NCBI RefSeq assembly: GCF_015221875.1
Contig: NZ_JACYGY010000002.1
Coordinates: forward strand, 1,542,114 to 1,606,113
From: Dyadobacter subterraneus
GTDB lineage: Bacteria; Bacteroidota; Bacteroidia; Cytophagales; Spirosomataceae
Reading direction: 5' to 3'
DNA: 64,000 bases
Part shown: positions 19,506 through 28,499 of the stretch, piece after piece
Layout: every line of letters begins with the position of its first letter
How positions within the stretch are numbered: position 1 is the stretch's first letter
Notes under the pieces: generated by a model
What the model was told of the DNA's origin: nothing
Database searches by the model: none
Seen by the model: only the letters and a program-made list of their open reading frames with translations
Made by a program: the position numbers and the translations under genes

Positions 19506-20789
19506 ATGAAAGTATTAATTCGATCGGTTCGAATCGTTGATAAAAAATCATCTTTCCATGATCAGGTTAGAGATATACTGGTCGTGGATGGAAAAATAGC
19601 GCAGATAGGGGATGACTTATCTGCGGAAGGTGCAGAAGTAAAAGAAGGAAACGGATTGTGTGTTTCCACAGGATGGATCGATATGCGGGTTGCTTCCCGT
19701 GATCCTGGTTTTGAACATAAGGAAGATCTTACCTCTGTACGTGAAACTGCTGCTCGCGGCGGGTTTACGGAAATTGTTTTATTGCCCAATACACAACCTG
19801 TCGTTGACAGTAAGGATACCTTAAATTATATCCGCCAGTCGGGACGCGGAAGTCTGGTGAAACTGCATGTTGCCGCGGCTGTTACAAAAAAAACAGCAGG
19901 TGTTGACTTTACAGAAATGATTGACCTGCATACTGCCGGTGCGATTGCTTTTACAGATGGAGAACATCCGGTTCAAAATGCGGATTTGTTTCTTAAAACG
20001 ATTCTTTACCTGCAACCTTTAAATGCTTTGCTGATGAATCGTCCGGAGGATACGCAGCTGACTGTTTTTGGACAGATGCACGAAGGCATTACCAGTACTT
20101 TGAATGGAATGAAAGGAATGCCTTCGCTTGCCGAAGAAATGATGCTGAACCGGGATTTGAAATTACTGGAGTATGCTTTGGATAAATCTTCATTGGAATT
20201 AACGGGCCAGCCGATACTCCATGTTTCACTGGTTTCTACAAAAGAAGCGGTAGATCTGATTCGCAAAGCAAAGGAAAAAGGATTGCCGGTTTCCTGTGAT
20301 GTGGCAGCACATCAGCTTGCTTTTGAGGATAAAGATTTAATCGATTTTGATACAAATTTAAAAGTAAATCCGCCATTCCGCAGTCCGTCAGATAACGAAG
20401 CGATTAGAGAAGGTTTGCTTGACGGGACTATTGATGCCATTGTTTCGGACCATAATCCGCATGATGAAGAAAGTAAAAATCTCGAATTTGATCATGCAGA
20501 TTTTGGGATTACAGGACTGGAAACGGTGTTTTCTCTTGCCAAAATGTACAGCGGATTAAGTGATGAGGAAATTGTGGAGAAATTAACGGCCAGGCCAAGA
20601 CATATATTAAGGCTTGAAGAAATATCAATTGCCGAAGGTTCTGTTGCCAATCTTACATTCTTTGAACCGGAAGCAGATTGGACTTTCAGCAAAACCTATT
20701 CAAAATCTAAAAATACCCCATTCCTTGGACAGACATTAAAAGGCGCCGTGCGCGGCGTTTTTAATAACAGCCGTCTGGAGTGGTTTTAA
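19506..20789 (+). CDS. Dihydroorotase-like protein lacking the canonical metal ligands
   Basis: 427 residues from the ATG at 19506, preferred over an in-frame TTG at 19488. The overall fold and length match type I dihydroorotase (PyrC), which closes carbamoyl-aspartate to dihydroorotate. However, the HxH metal site that normally follows the first beta-strand (D-x-H-x-H-x-R) reads D59-M-R61-V-A63-S-R65, and the H of the usual H-x-E-D motif is N178 (NRPED). H239 (LHVSL) and D315 (VSDHNPH) remain. The protein is therefore probably not an ordinary zinc dihydroorotase; it may be a non-catalytic partner as in PyrC'-type proteins. The long hairpin at 20801 ends its transcript. Confidence 0.8.
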   Translation: MKVLIRSVRIVDKKSSFHDQVRDILVVDGKIAQIGDDLSAEGAEVKEGNGLCVSTGWIDMRVASRDPGFEHKEDLTSVRETAARGGFTEIVLLPNTQPVVDSKDTLNYIRQSGRGSLVKLHVAAAVTKKTAGVDFTEMIDLHTAGAIAFTDGEHPVQNADLFLKTILYLQPLNALLMNRPEDTQLTVFGQMHEGITSTLNGMKGMPSLAEEMMLNRDLKLLEYALDKSSLELTGQPILHVSLVSTKEAVDLIRKAKEKGLPVSCDVAAHQLAFEDKDLIDFDTNLKVNPPFRSPSDNEAIREGLLDGTIDAIVSDHNPHDEESKNLEFDHADFGITGLETVFSLAKMYSGLSDEEIVEKLTARPRHILRLEEISIAEGSVANLTFFEPEADWTFSKTYSKSKNTPFLGQTLKGAVRGVFNNSRLEWF

Positions 20790-20800
20790 AATTCATAGTG

Positions 20801-20846
20801 AATGACAGGTTGCCAAATCATGTTAATGGTTTGGCAACCTGTCATT
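20801..20846 (+). terminator. Long perfect hairpin after the dihydroorotase-like gene
   Basis: 17-bp perfect stem (20801-20817 with 20830-20846), 12-nt loop. A possible in-frame start for the next gene at 20802 falls inside this stem, which argues for the downstream ATG at 20862. Confidence 0.75.
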
Positions 20847-20861
20847 CTATCATTATTTATC

Positions 20862-21422
20862 ATGAAATCAATCTTAGAGTATTTCAATAAACCTCTTTTA
20901 AAAGTGTCAATGGTTTTTGGTTTAATCACCGGACTTCTGGCATTCGCTTTTTTTCTTGGGCTTTACGCCCTGGGTATAGTACCATTGGGAAATAATAAAG
21001 TAATGGATATGGGTATTCATGTGATCATGATTGCCGGAGCGTGCTGGTATTTTCGAAAAAAAATCGGTAATGGTTTTCTGCATTTGTGGGAAGCATTGAC
21101 AATAGGATATGTGGTAAATACCATTGCTGCATTTATAAACGGATGGCTTATTTATCTATTCATCACTTATATCGATCCTTCGGTTTTTACAAATTATCTT
21201 GCTGAAATGGGTTCGCTTTTAGAGCAGGGAAAAGAGGAGCTTGTTAAGAACATTGGAAACGCAGAATATCTGAAAATGTTTGCCAGTATCCAGGCGATGG
21301 ATCCCTCTGAAATCATTACAGACGAGATCAGCAAAAAAACGGTGATGGCAATTATTCCAATATTGATTATATCACTGATTTTCAGGAAACAGGATTATGG
21401 AGTATTTCATAATAAACCTTAA
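20862..21422 (+). CDS. DUF4199 integral membrane protein
   Basis: 186 residues from the ATG at 20862 (MKSILEYFNKPLLK). About four membrane helices are visible, with a soluble loop IDPSVFTNYLAEMG between helices 3 and 4 and a basic C-terminus. The layout, including the YIDPS segment, is that of DUF4199, a Bacteroidota family of unknown function. It forms a tandem pair with the next gene, which belongs to the same family. The upstream ATG at 20802 is rejected because it lies inside a terminator hairpin. Confidence 0.75.
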   Translation: MKSILEYFNKPLLKVSMVFGLITGLLAFAFFLGLYALGIVPLGNNKVMDMGIHVIMIAGACWYFRKKIGNGFLHLWEALTIGYVVNTIAAFINGWLIYLFITYIDPSVFTNYLAEMGSLLEQGKEELVKNIGNAEYLKMFASIQAMDPSEIITDEISKKTVMAIIPILIISLIFRKQDYGVFHNKP

Positions 21423-21471
21423 ATTTACCTTGGTCACATCACCCAAAACACAAATCCTCTGACTACCCAAA

Positions 21472-21987
21472 ATGGAAGAACAAGCCTCTACTGCCCGCAC
21501 CGCTCTTAAATATGGAATTCTGACATCCGTAGCAATTATGGTTTTCACAACCATTCTGAATGTTTCTGGTCAATCGCAAAACAAGTGGCTGGCCATGTTA
21601 TCTTATGTCATCATGATTGTCGGCATTGTTTTGGCCATGAAAGAATTCCGGGAAGTAAACAAAGGTTTCATGACCTACGGAGAAGGGTTAGGTTTAGGAA
21701 GTTTGGTTTCTGCTATTCTGGGTTTTTTCGCTTCGATGTTTGCCATGGTGTATATCAAATTTATTGATCCGACCATTATGACGCAAACGCTTGACAAAGC
21801 AAGAGCAGATATGGAAGCACAGGGTTTGGATGATGCTCAAATTGACAGATATATGGAAATGTCACAGAAATTTAGTTCGCCCGGAATTATGTTTGCAGCG
21901 GGCGTTTTTGGTTATCTGTTTATGGGTTTTATTTTCTCTTTAATTATTGCTGCCATTATTCGCAGGGAGAAACCGGTTTTTGAATAA
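21472..21987 (+). CDS. DUF4199 integral membrane protein
   Basis: 171 residues, about four membrane helices. The family-typical central pattern FREVNKGFMTYGEGLGLGSLVSAI is followed by a helix and the IKFIDPTIMTQTLDKARADME loop, then a last helix and a basic tail (IIRREKP). Function is unknown. It is 49 bp downstream of a paralogue and probably co-transcribed with it. Confidence 0.85.
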   Translation: MEEQASTARTALKYGILTSVAIMVFTTILNVSGQSQNKWLAMLSYVIMIVGIVLAMKEFREVNKGFMTYGEGLGLGSLVSAILGFFASMFAMVYIKFIDPTIMTQTLDKARADMEAQGLDDAQIDRYMEMSQKFSSPGIMFAAGVFGYLFMGFIFSLIIAAIIRREKPVFE

Positions 21988-22099
21988 TTTCAAACCAGTA
22001 CTTGAAAGCGCCGGATCGCGTCAATTTAAAATAACTATCAGGCAGATCCCGTTTGTTGATTGATCACTGCTAATTAAATTACATTTTTCAGTTCATAAA

Positions 22100-22828
22100 G
22101 TGTTTACAATTTTTCAAAAAGAGATAGGCAGTTTTTTTAATTCACTGGTTGCCTATATGGTTATGGCAGTGTTTCTTATCGCTGTGGGGCTTATTGTCTG
22201 GGTTTTTCCGGATTCCAATGTACTGGACTACGGATATGCGGATCTTGGTTCGTTTTTCAGTCTGGCACCTTATGTGCTGCTCTTTTTAATACCGGCCATT
22301 ACGATGCGTTCACTGGCAGAAGAAAGTCGTACCGGAACGCTGGAATTATTACTTACCAAACCAATTCGTAACTGGGAATTAATACTTGGAAAGTTCTTCG
22401 CAAACTGGATTCTGGTACTTTTAACGATCCTGCCAACGCTGCTTTATTATTTCAGTATTTACAAACTTGGGAACCCGGTTGGGAATATTGATTCTGCTGC
22501 TGTTTTTGGATCATATATCGGTCTTTTCCTGTTTAGCGGGGTTTTGGTTTCTATGGGAATCTGGTCGTCCTCTCTTAATGAAAACCAGATCATTGCTTTT
22601 ATACTTGGAGTTTTCCTGGCATTTGTCTGGTACATTGGTTTTGGATCGGTATCTACGTTATTGGAAAGCGGCTTACTGGCAGAAATATTTAGCTGGACCG
22701 CCCTAGACGAGCAATATCGGTCCTTGGGGAAAGGATTGATTGATTCCCGCAATGTCATTTATCTCATCAGTCTAATGGTATTTTTCCTCTATCTTACCTA
22801 TTGGCGTGTAGAGGCTCTTCGCAGATAA
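22100..22828 (+). CDS. gldF: Gliding-motility ABC transporter permease GldF
   Basis: 242 residues. ABC-2 type permease with about six membrane helices; the cytoplasmic loop MRSLAEESRTGTLELLLTKP and the helix LILGKFFANWILVLLTILPTL are typical of GldF. GldF works with GldA (ATPase) and GldG in gliding in Flavobacterium, although the complex is missing from some gliders. The start is GTG at 22100. gldG, which commonly follows gldF directly, is not here: 220 bp of non-coding sequence separates gldF from a sigma-factor gene. Confidence 0.85.
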   Translation: MFTIFQKEIGSFFNSLVAYMVMAVFLIAVGLIVWVFPDSNVLDYGYADLGSFFSLAPYVLLFLIPAITMRSLAEESRTGTLELLLTKPIRNWELILGKFFANWILVLLTILPTLLYYFSIYKLGNPVGNIDSAAVFGSYIGLFLFSGVLVSMGIWSSSLNENQIIAFILGVFLAFVWYIGFGSVSTLLESGLLAEIFSWTALDEQYRSLGKGLIDSRNVIYLISLMVFFLYLTYWRVEALRR

Positions 22829-23051
22829 TATTCCGGTGTAATTTTTATCAAATTTGTTAATTGAAATTATTGAGTTCTGTGTTAAGAATTGTTAACTGAT
22901 ACAGCTTGACAACGAACTAGATCAGCCCCCATTGACTTTCCGGGAGGACATCTCCGTTCTTCCTTTAAATTTTTCAACTTTTGTTTATTCTTAAATGCAG
23001 CGATTGATCTAAGATTCTGCTTTGTACGTATATTAAGAAAAACACACTAAG

Positions 23052-23762
23052 ATGAATAACCCAACAAGCCTTACGGTAAGGGCTCCATCCTTTATCCTAA
23101 GTTCAATTTCAAATAATGGTTTGGGTAATGTAATAATATACATACCACATACCCAGTTCTTGGGAAATTTTATTAGCTTGCCAATAAGAAATGTAAAATT
23201 TAATGTTAAGCGACTCTTGGCGACTAGCAAAGTAAAATATTCGGAAGAAGAACTAGTAGTTGCGCTCAAACGAAATGAGCGTGCTGCTTTCGAATTCCTC
23301 TACGATCACTACTCTGGGGCACTGTTTAATATCATATGTAAAACATTGCGTGATGAGGAACGAGCGGCAGATGTATTGCAGGAATCATTTTTGAAGATCT
23401 GGAAAAACATCGCCTCGTACAATCCGGAAAAGGGAAGACTATTTACATGGATTTTGAATATTGCCCGTAATGGAGCGATTGATGCCGCCCGCGTGGAAGG
23501 CAGAAAGCCTGTGATGGATGATATAGAAAACCGTTCTGTTCAGAATGAACCAGACGTGAGTGAAGAGTTGAATACCACGAGTTCGGAGATTAAATCAATC
23601 GTTAATATGCTTCGGCCTGAGCGGAAGATTCTCATCGACATGGCTTATTTTCAAGGCTATACACATGAAGAAATTTCCGAAGAATTACAGATTCCGCTGG
23701 GTACAGTGAAATCAAGGATCCGAACAGCATTACAAGAGTTAAAACAATACTTTGCAGTATGA
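23052..23762 (+). CDS. ECF-type RNA polymerase sigma factor
   Basis: 236 residues as drawn from the ATG at 23052. Region 2 (NERAAFEFLYDHYSGALFNI, DVLQESFLKIWKN, WILNIARNGAIDAAR) and region 4 (GYTHEEISEELQIPLGTVKSR) are clear. The first ~55 residues match nothing in ECF factors; an in-frame TTG at 23217 would give a normal ~181-residue protein, so the true start is uncertain. The 3' end overlaps the anti-sigma start by ATGA (23759-23762), showing translational coupling. Its regulon cannot be read from the sequence. Confidence 0.88.
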   Translation: MNNPTSLTVRAPSFILSSISNNGLGNVIIYIPHTQFLGNFISLPIRNVKFNVKRLLATSKVKYSEEELVVALKRNERAAFEFLYDHYSGALFNIICKTLRDEERAADVLQESFLKIWKNIASYNPEKGRLFTWILNIARNGAIDAARVEGRKPVMDDIENRSVQNEPDVSEELNTTSSEIKSIVNMLRPERKILIDMAYFQGYTHEEISEELQIPLGTVKSRIRTALQELKQYFAV

Positions 23763-24685
23763 ATATCCAAGCCTACATAGAGTCCGGTATATTAGAGGAA
23801 TATGTATTGGGCACCGTTTCTCCTCAGGAGAAGCAGGAAGTGGAGTGTATGTCTCATATTTACCCTGAGATTAAAGAGGAATTAATGCGTACAGAAAGCG
23901 CTTTGGAACAATATGCGCTCAAATACCAGACTCCTCCACCAGCTTCTTTGAAAGAAACGCTTTTTGCTCAGATGAATTTCGATGAGGTTACAAAACCTGA
24001 ATCAGCAGAACCAATCAGCACGGATGTGTCGGCGTTGGAAGAAGCAGATAGAGAAAATACGATTAAAATTTTACCAGTTACCGAACAAATTATAACAGAA
24101 GAGCCGGTAGCAACGGAAAGCACTGTTTTTACTAATGAATCAAATACAGGCGGAACAGTAATTTATCCTGCCTGGGCAAAATTTGCGGCAGCGGCTTCGA
24201 TTATATTTGCTTTGCTTTTTGGATGGTCGGTTTTGAAAACTTCTGATTTGAAAAAACAAAACGAAGAACTGGCTGCCAGTTCTGAAACGTTGAAGTCGGA
24301 GGTTGATGAAATAAAGAAGGATGCTGAATACAATGAAACGTTAGCAAGTCTTTACAGGAACCCAAATTACAAAGTTGTAAAAATGGCAGGTCTGGAGAAA
24401 TCTCCACAAAGTGCAGTTGCAGCAATTTGGGATACTAAAACGAATGAAGTGTTACTGGATGTTCAAAATCTGCCGGCAGCACCGCAAGGAAAACAATATC
24501 AGCTTTGGACTATTGTAGATGGAAAACCAGTTGATATGGGTGTTTTAGATCAGGAATTCAGTAAGAAACTTTTGAAAATGAAACAGGCAAATCCTGGCGC
24601 CGCAGCTTTTGCGATCACGCTTGAAAAAACAGGAGGAAGCCCAAGCCCTACAATGGAAGATATGTTTGTGATGGGTAAGGTTTAG
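23759..24685 (+). CDS. Anti-sigma factor, RskA type
   Basis: 308 residues. The N-terminal anti-sigma region (about 1-75, IESGILEEYVLGTVSPQEKQ) is cytoplasmic. After an acidic linker comes one membrane helix (about residues 143-160, FAAAASIIFALLFGW), a short coiled coil (NEELAASSETLKSEVDEIKK), and an extracytoplasmic RskA-like domain (GKQYQLWTIVDGKPVDMGVL) to the end. It should hold the overlapping upstream sigma factor inactive until a membrane or envelope signal releases it. The ATGA overlap keeps the two at fixed ratio. Confidence 0.88.
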   Translation: MNIQAYIESGILEEYVLGTVSPQEKQEVECMSHIYPEIKEELMRTESALEQYALKYQTPPPASLKETLFAQMNFDEVTKPESAEPISTDVSALEEADRENTIKILPVTEQIITEEPVATESTVFTNESNTGGTVIYPAWAKFAAAASIIFALLFGWSVLKTSDLKKQNEELAASSETLKSEVDEIKKDAEYNETLASLYRNPNYKVVKMAGLEKSPQSAVAAIWDTKTNEVLLDVQNLPAAPQGKQYQLWTIVDGKPVDMGVLDQEFSKKLLKMKQANPGAAAFAITLEKTGGSPSPTMEDMFVMGKV

Positions 24686-24716
24686 AAGATAAAAGCAATC
24701 TGCTCAAAACATTAAT

Positions 24717-24758
24717 AAAACGTCCGCATGGAAAGGAAACTTTCGGTGCGGACGTTTT
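24717..24758 (+). terminator. Intrinsic terminator after the sigma/anti-sigma pair
   Basis: 12-bp perfect stem (24717-24728 with 24747-24758). Confidence 0.8.
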
Positions 24759-24911
24759 AAGTTTAACAGCTATATAATTTATACATCAAAGATATCTTTG
24801 ACCAATACTTCAAAACCTTGAACAACTTCGGATGTTAAAAATTCTGATTCTGTGAATGGTTTTAATATCAACAACTCCATCTAACTACACCTGAATTATT
24901 AGAATTAACAT

Positions 24912-24958
24912 AAAACAGAAAGGATATGGATCTAAAATCACATACCGCTTTCTGTTTT
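24912..24958 (-). terminator. Intrinsic terminator for the leftward carbohydrate genes
   Basis: 11-bp perfect stem (24912-24922 with 24948-24958), 14 bp beyond the stop of the lipoprotein Gfo/Idh/MocA gene. Confidence 0.75.
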
Positions 24959-24971
24959 GGATTGATAACTC

Positions 24972-26360
24972 TTACTTCCCGCCCTTTGCCTGTTTCAACG
25001 CCTGCGTAGTTGTGTAATATTTTGAAATCATATTAGGAACTTCCCATTCCGGAAGTTTTCCATCTTTCAGATATTCCATATATTTTTTTGCAACCTGCGC
25101 GAAATGTGATTCGTGACCGGTGTCGTATTTGGCAGGAATACTGATTTCCCAGCCTTTTGCATTCTTTTTCAATTCAATACCCGGGAATTTATCCTGTACA
25201 GTTTTAAAACTTTTTGTCAAAGCCTCTTCATAACCTTTATCCTTGCTAACCTGCTCGATAAAAAGAACTGGTTTATACTTCTGTTCTTTTCCCTGACGAA
25301 CGATAAGATTCGCTTTTGAGCCTTTCATGATCGAATAATGCGTGTCACCGGTTCCTTCCGGCGCCTGGAATTTCCATAACACCGATACTTTTGCATGAAC
25401 GCCTTTCAAAGCATAATTGATCTCGCCGTTTGAATAAACATTTAGCGTACTGTCTTTTACATCCTTTTTCAGGAATTCAGGATAAGTATCGCTTTTTGTA
25501 ACCAATTTGAATTGTGAAGGCGTCAGTTGTGTAGAAGAACGCTTGGTAGAAAGCAGTTTAATATCTTTTTGATAATCCAATGCGATATTTGGAAAACAGC
25601 TCCATTGAACAAGATCAACCAAATGCGTCGTTACATCCACCATACCTTCACCTTGCTGATTCACGTCAAAAAACCACGTTGGGCGTACTAATGGTTCGCC
25701 TGAAACATACTTGAAAAAGTGGTGAACACTTTCTTTGGCAACAGCCGGATCAGATGGTGTTCCTTTCTGTAACTCACCAAAAATATCAGGAAGTTCAGCC
25801 AACTCACGTTGTAAGGTGTTTGTGATTTCATAACGCTCTGTCATGATATCGTATAGCAAAACTTTGTTTTTTTCTGCACTTGTAAATGCTTCTTTCAATA
25901 AATCAAAACCAGCCGCATCGATTGCCATCGGTTTGTCGGCGAAAACATTTAGGCCTGCATCAACAGATTTCTTTATGAAATCTGTTTTTTTCTGATTGTT
26001 TCCTGCCAAAACGACTACGTTACCTTTCTTTTCAGATAACATTTTTTCAAGGAAATCCGGGCCGGTATAAACTTTCTCTTCCCATTTCGTAGGGTCCTCT
26101 GCACGGGTATTGTATTTTTCTACTTTATCCAGATATGCTTTTACATCCGGTCCTTCCGATGCATAAACATGCACAAGTGGATTCACATCCGGATACATCG
26201 ATTTTTGAACCAAAGCGGCATGAAAATGGCCTGGTTCAACAACGATCAAACTAAGTGATTTTTCTTCTTTTTGCTCCGGTTTTTCTTCTTTTTTGGTAGT
26301 ACATCCCTGATTCAATGCGATAATACCTGTTAAAGCGATTGTCAAAAGTTTTCCCTTCAT
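24972..26360 (-). CDS. Gfo/Idh/MocA-family putative oxidoreductase, lipoprotein
   Basis: 462 residues. Lipobox LNQGC with acylated C20 and a K/E-rich linker place it outside the cytoplasmic membrane. The NAD(P)-binding half begins LSLIVVEPGHFHAALV and includes NVFADKPMAID, the EKP-like position (DKP). The C-terminal half is the 'putative oxidoreductase' domain with THLVDLVQW. The family oxidises or reduces sugars, and some members act as NAD-dependent glycosidases. It is the last gene of the leftward cluster, 72 bp after nagB, which suggests a role in processing an amino sugar or its glycoside. An exported NAD-dependent enzyme would need to carry its own cofactor. Confidence 0.8.
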   Translation of the reverse strand: MKGKLLTIALTGIIALNQGCTTKKEEKPEQKEEKSLSLIVVEPGHFHAALVQKSMYPDVNPLVHVYASEGPDVKAYLDKVEKYNTRAEDPTKWEEKVYTGPDFLEKMLSEKKGNVVVLAGNNQKKTDFIKKSVDAGLNVFADKPMAIDAAGFDLLKEAFTSAEKNKVLLYDIMTERYEITNTLQRELAELPDIFGELQKGTPSDPAVAKESVHHFFKYVSGEPLVRPTWFFDVNQQGEGMVDVTTHLVDLVQWSCFPNIALDYQKDIKLLSTKRSSTQLTPSQFKLVTKSDTYPEFLKKDVKDSTLNVYSNGEINYALKGVHAKVSVLWKFQAPEGTGDTHYSIMKGSKANLIVRQGKEQKYKPVLFIEQVSKDKGYEEALTKSFKTVQDKFPGIELKKNAKGWEISIPAKYDTGHESHFAQVAKKYMEYLKDGKLPEWEVPNMISKYYTTTQALKQAKGGK

Positions 26361-26432
26361 GTAATCTTGATTGACAGTGGAAAGTTTAAATAATGATTCT
26401 GGCTGATCTTTTCGCAGAAATATCGGCCATAT

Positions 26433-27203
26433 TTATTTATAAGACGAAGTTTCCGTCAATCTCCCCGCACTATCTTTATCAATATATAAAATCGCCTGAG
26501 GATGATTACGCAGAATTGTAGAGGGAAATGCTTCACTTATTTCATCTTCAATGGTATGCTGAATTGCTTCTGCCTTTTTAACACCGGGAACAATTGCGTA
26601 AGCATATGTTGCTTTAAGCAAAGCAGGGATGGTGATCGTAAGCGCAAATTGAGGCACTTCGTCAAAAAAATCAAAACAGGCATCATTAACCTGTTGCTGG
26701 CGACAAGCGTCATCCAGACTCACTTTTTTCACAATAAGCGGATCATCAAAAAAGGCAACATGCGGATCATTAAAAGCGAGATGACAATTTTCTCCAATAC
26801 CCAGACAAACGATATCTGTCGGGAAATCGGCAAGCAATTTGGAATAACGTTCACATTCTTCTTCAATATCAGCTGCATTTCCGTTCAGGTAATGAATGGA
26901 ATGAAGCGGGATTTTATCAAAAAGTCTGACTTTGAGAAAATAACCAAAATTCTGTGATGCATCGTTGGGAAGTCCTACATATTCATCCATATGAAAGGCA
27001 TTTACTCTTTCCCAGGCAATGTCCTTTTCTTCTGATAAAACAGCGAGGAATTCATTTTGAGAAGGAGCAGAGGCAAATATGATATTGATGAATTCTTTGG
27101 CTTTAAGCAATTCCCTTATTTTTGTAGCCACCGTTTCGGCAGCACTAGCGCCCATTTCCTGTCTCGTATCAAATATTTTTACTTCTAAATTTCCGGCTTT
27201 CAT
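26433..27203 (-). CDS. nagB: Glucosamine-6-phosphate deaminase-like (NagB family, divergent)
   Basis: 256 residues, NagB/6-phosphogluconolactonase fold. D73 in FHMDEYVGL matches the catalytic Asp72 of E. coli NagB. The next motif, normally G-x-D-G-H-I-A-F-N-E-P, reads GIGENCHLAFNDP: H141 is kept, but the Asp141 position is N139 and the Glu148 position is D146. The phosphate loop normally has a GGTP-like turn but reads FASAPSQNEF. Its place directly after nagA supports deamination of GlcN-6-phosphate to fructose-6-phosphate, or a related amino-sugar reaction. Substrate assignment is less sure than family assignment. Confidence 0.75.
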   Translation of the reverse strand: MKAGNLEVKIFDTRQEMGASAAETVATKIRELLKAKEFINIIFASAPSQNEFLAVLSEEKDIAWERVNAFHMDEYVGLPNDASQNFGYFLKVRLFDKIPLHSIHYLNGNAADIEEECERYSKLLADFPTDIVCLGIGENCHLAFNDPHVAFFDDPLIVKKVSLDDACRQQQVNDACFDFFDEVPQFALTITIPALLKATYAYAIVPGVKKAEAIQHTIEDEISEAFPSTILRNHPQAILYIDKDSAGRLTETSSYK

Positions 27204-27217
27204 TTTATATAGGTTTT

Positions 27218-27299
27218 AAACGCAGAGTAAAAGGAGTTGCCTCGCAGAGTTACACAGCATTATTTAAGAAATTCAAAACAGCGAAACTCAGCGTTAAAA
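27218..27299. repeat. Imperfect intergenic inverted repeat between nagA and nagB
   Basis: An AACGCAGAGT-like arm near 27219 faces ACTCAGCGTT near 27286, an imperfect inverted repeat filling most of the 90-bp gap. Similar CGCAGAG / CACAGAG-type sequence occurs again around 45840-45920. Confidence 0.4.
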
Positions 27300-28499
27300 C
27301 TCATCTAACCCTGCGTTTAACGAGTCATATATCACTCGTCCGCCAACAATTGTTTTTTCCACATTAATATTTTTGTCAAAAATCACAATGTCCGCATCTC
27401 TATCAGAAGTAAGTGAGCCTTTTCGATTATGCACATTCATGATTCTGGCAGGTGTTACGGTGATCATTTTTACCGCATCTAACAAAGAAACATCAGCCAT
27501 ATTAATCATATTTCTAACCAGTCTGTCGGCAGTAGCAACGCTGCCTGCAAAAGAAGAGCGATCGGGTAACTTGGCTACGCCGTCTTCAACAATTACTTTC
27601 AAACCAGTTTTTAAAGGTCCCAAAACACTATCACCTTCCGGCATTCCGGCGGCACGCATGGCGTCTGTGATCAAAGCAATTCTATCCGGGCCTTTTATTT
27701 TCATGATAAGTTTCAATAACGGAGCAGGCAGATGAATGCCGTCTGCTATAATTTCCACATCCATAGCATCAATAATAAATGCACTTTCGATTACACCTGC
27801 GTAGCGGAAAGCATTTTTTCTTGTAACGCCCGACATACCTGAATATAGATGCGTTGCAAGCGTATAGCCATTTTCAAAACCTTCGAGTACTTCTTCGTAG
27901 ATCGCATCCGTGTGTGCAAGAGCTGCTAAAACACCCTTTGATTTTAAATATTTTGCAAAATCAATGGCTCCTTTTAACTCTGGTGCGGCGCTCCATCTTG
28001 TAATGGAGGAGGAGTGTGCGAGTACTTCCTTATATTCTTCCGGATCTGGATCACGGATGTATCTTGGATCCTGAGCGCCTCGCTGCGCCATAGCGAAGTA
28101 TGGGCCTTCCAGGTGCATACCCAAAAATTGGGCTCCCTTTTTGTTGTTTTTATTGGCTATTTCATAAAGATCGAGCGTCTTTAATAAATCTTCTTTTTCG
28201 CTGGTTAGCGTTGTCGGAACCATGGAAGTGGTACCATATTTGGCATGCGTTTTAGCGATTGTCAAAAAAGCTTCTTCGGTTCCGTCCATGAAATCTGCTC
28301 CGCCACCACCATGAATGTGGAGATCAATAAAACCGGGCGCTATATATTTTCCGTGAGCGTCAATTTCTATGGTGTCATTAATTTCAATATTCTTTTCACT
28401 GACTTCACGGATAATACCATTTTCAATAATCACACAACCGTTATCAATGATGCGGTGAGGTGTCAGTATTTTTCCGTTGAATATTTTGGTAAAGGTCAT
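27294..28499 (-). CDS. nagA: N-acetylglucosamine-6-phosphate deacetylase
   Basis: 401 residues, normal length. It hydrolyses GlcNAc-6-P to GlcN-6-P and acetate. Amidohydrolase motifs in order: H61-x-H63 (GFIDLHIHGG), metal ligand E131 (MHLEGPYF), H196 (LAHTDA), H217 (THLYSGM), H256 (DGIHLP) and catalytic D279 (LITDAMRA). It sits between the transporter and nagB on the same strand. It links the locus firmly to N-acetyl-amino-sugar use. Confidence 0.95.
   Translation of the reverse strand: MTFTKIFNGKILTPHRIIDNGCVIIENGIIREVSEKNIEINDTIEIDAHGKYIAPGFIDLHIHGGGGADFMDGTEEAFLTIAKTHAKYGTTSMVPTTLTSEKEDLLKTLDLYEIANKNNKKGAQFLGMHLEGPYFAMAQRGAQDPRYIRDPDPEEYKEVLAHSSSITRWSAAPELKGAIDFAKYLKSKGVLAALAHTDAIYEEVLEGFENGYTLATHLYSGMSGVTRKNAFRYAGVIESAFIIDAMDVEIIADGIHLPAPLLKLIMKIKGPDRIALITDAMRAAGMPEGDSVLGPLKTGLKVIVEDGVAKLPDRSSFAGSVATADRLVRNMINMADVSLLDAVKMITVTPARIMNVHNRKGSLTSDRDADIVIFDKNINVEKTIVGGRVIYDSLNAGLDEF

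Noticed and set aside
23041..24760. Sigma/anti-sigma pair as regulators of the Sus locus
   Set aside because: The anti-sigma is RskA type, not FecR type, and the pair is more than 9 kb from susC with its own terminator; the LacI-type gene is a better candidate.
24779..24880. 33-codon ATG frame on the minus strand (MELLILKPF...)
   Set aside because: Lies between two terminators, has no recognisable homology or promoter, and is short enough to occur by chance.
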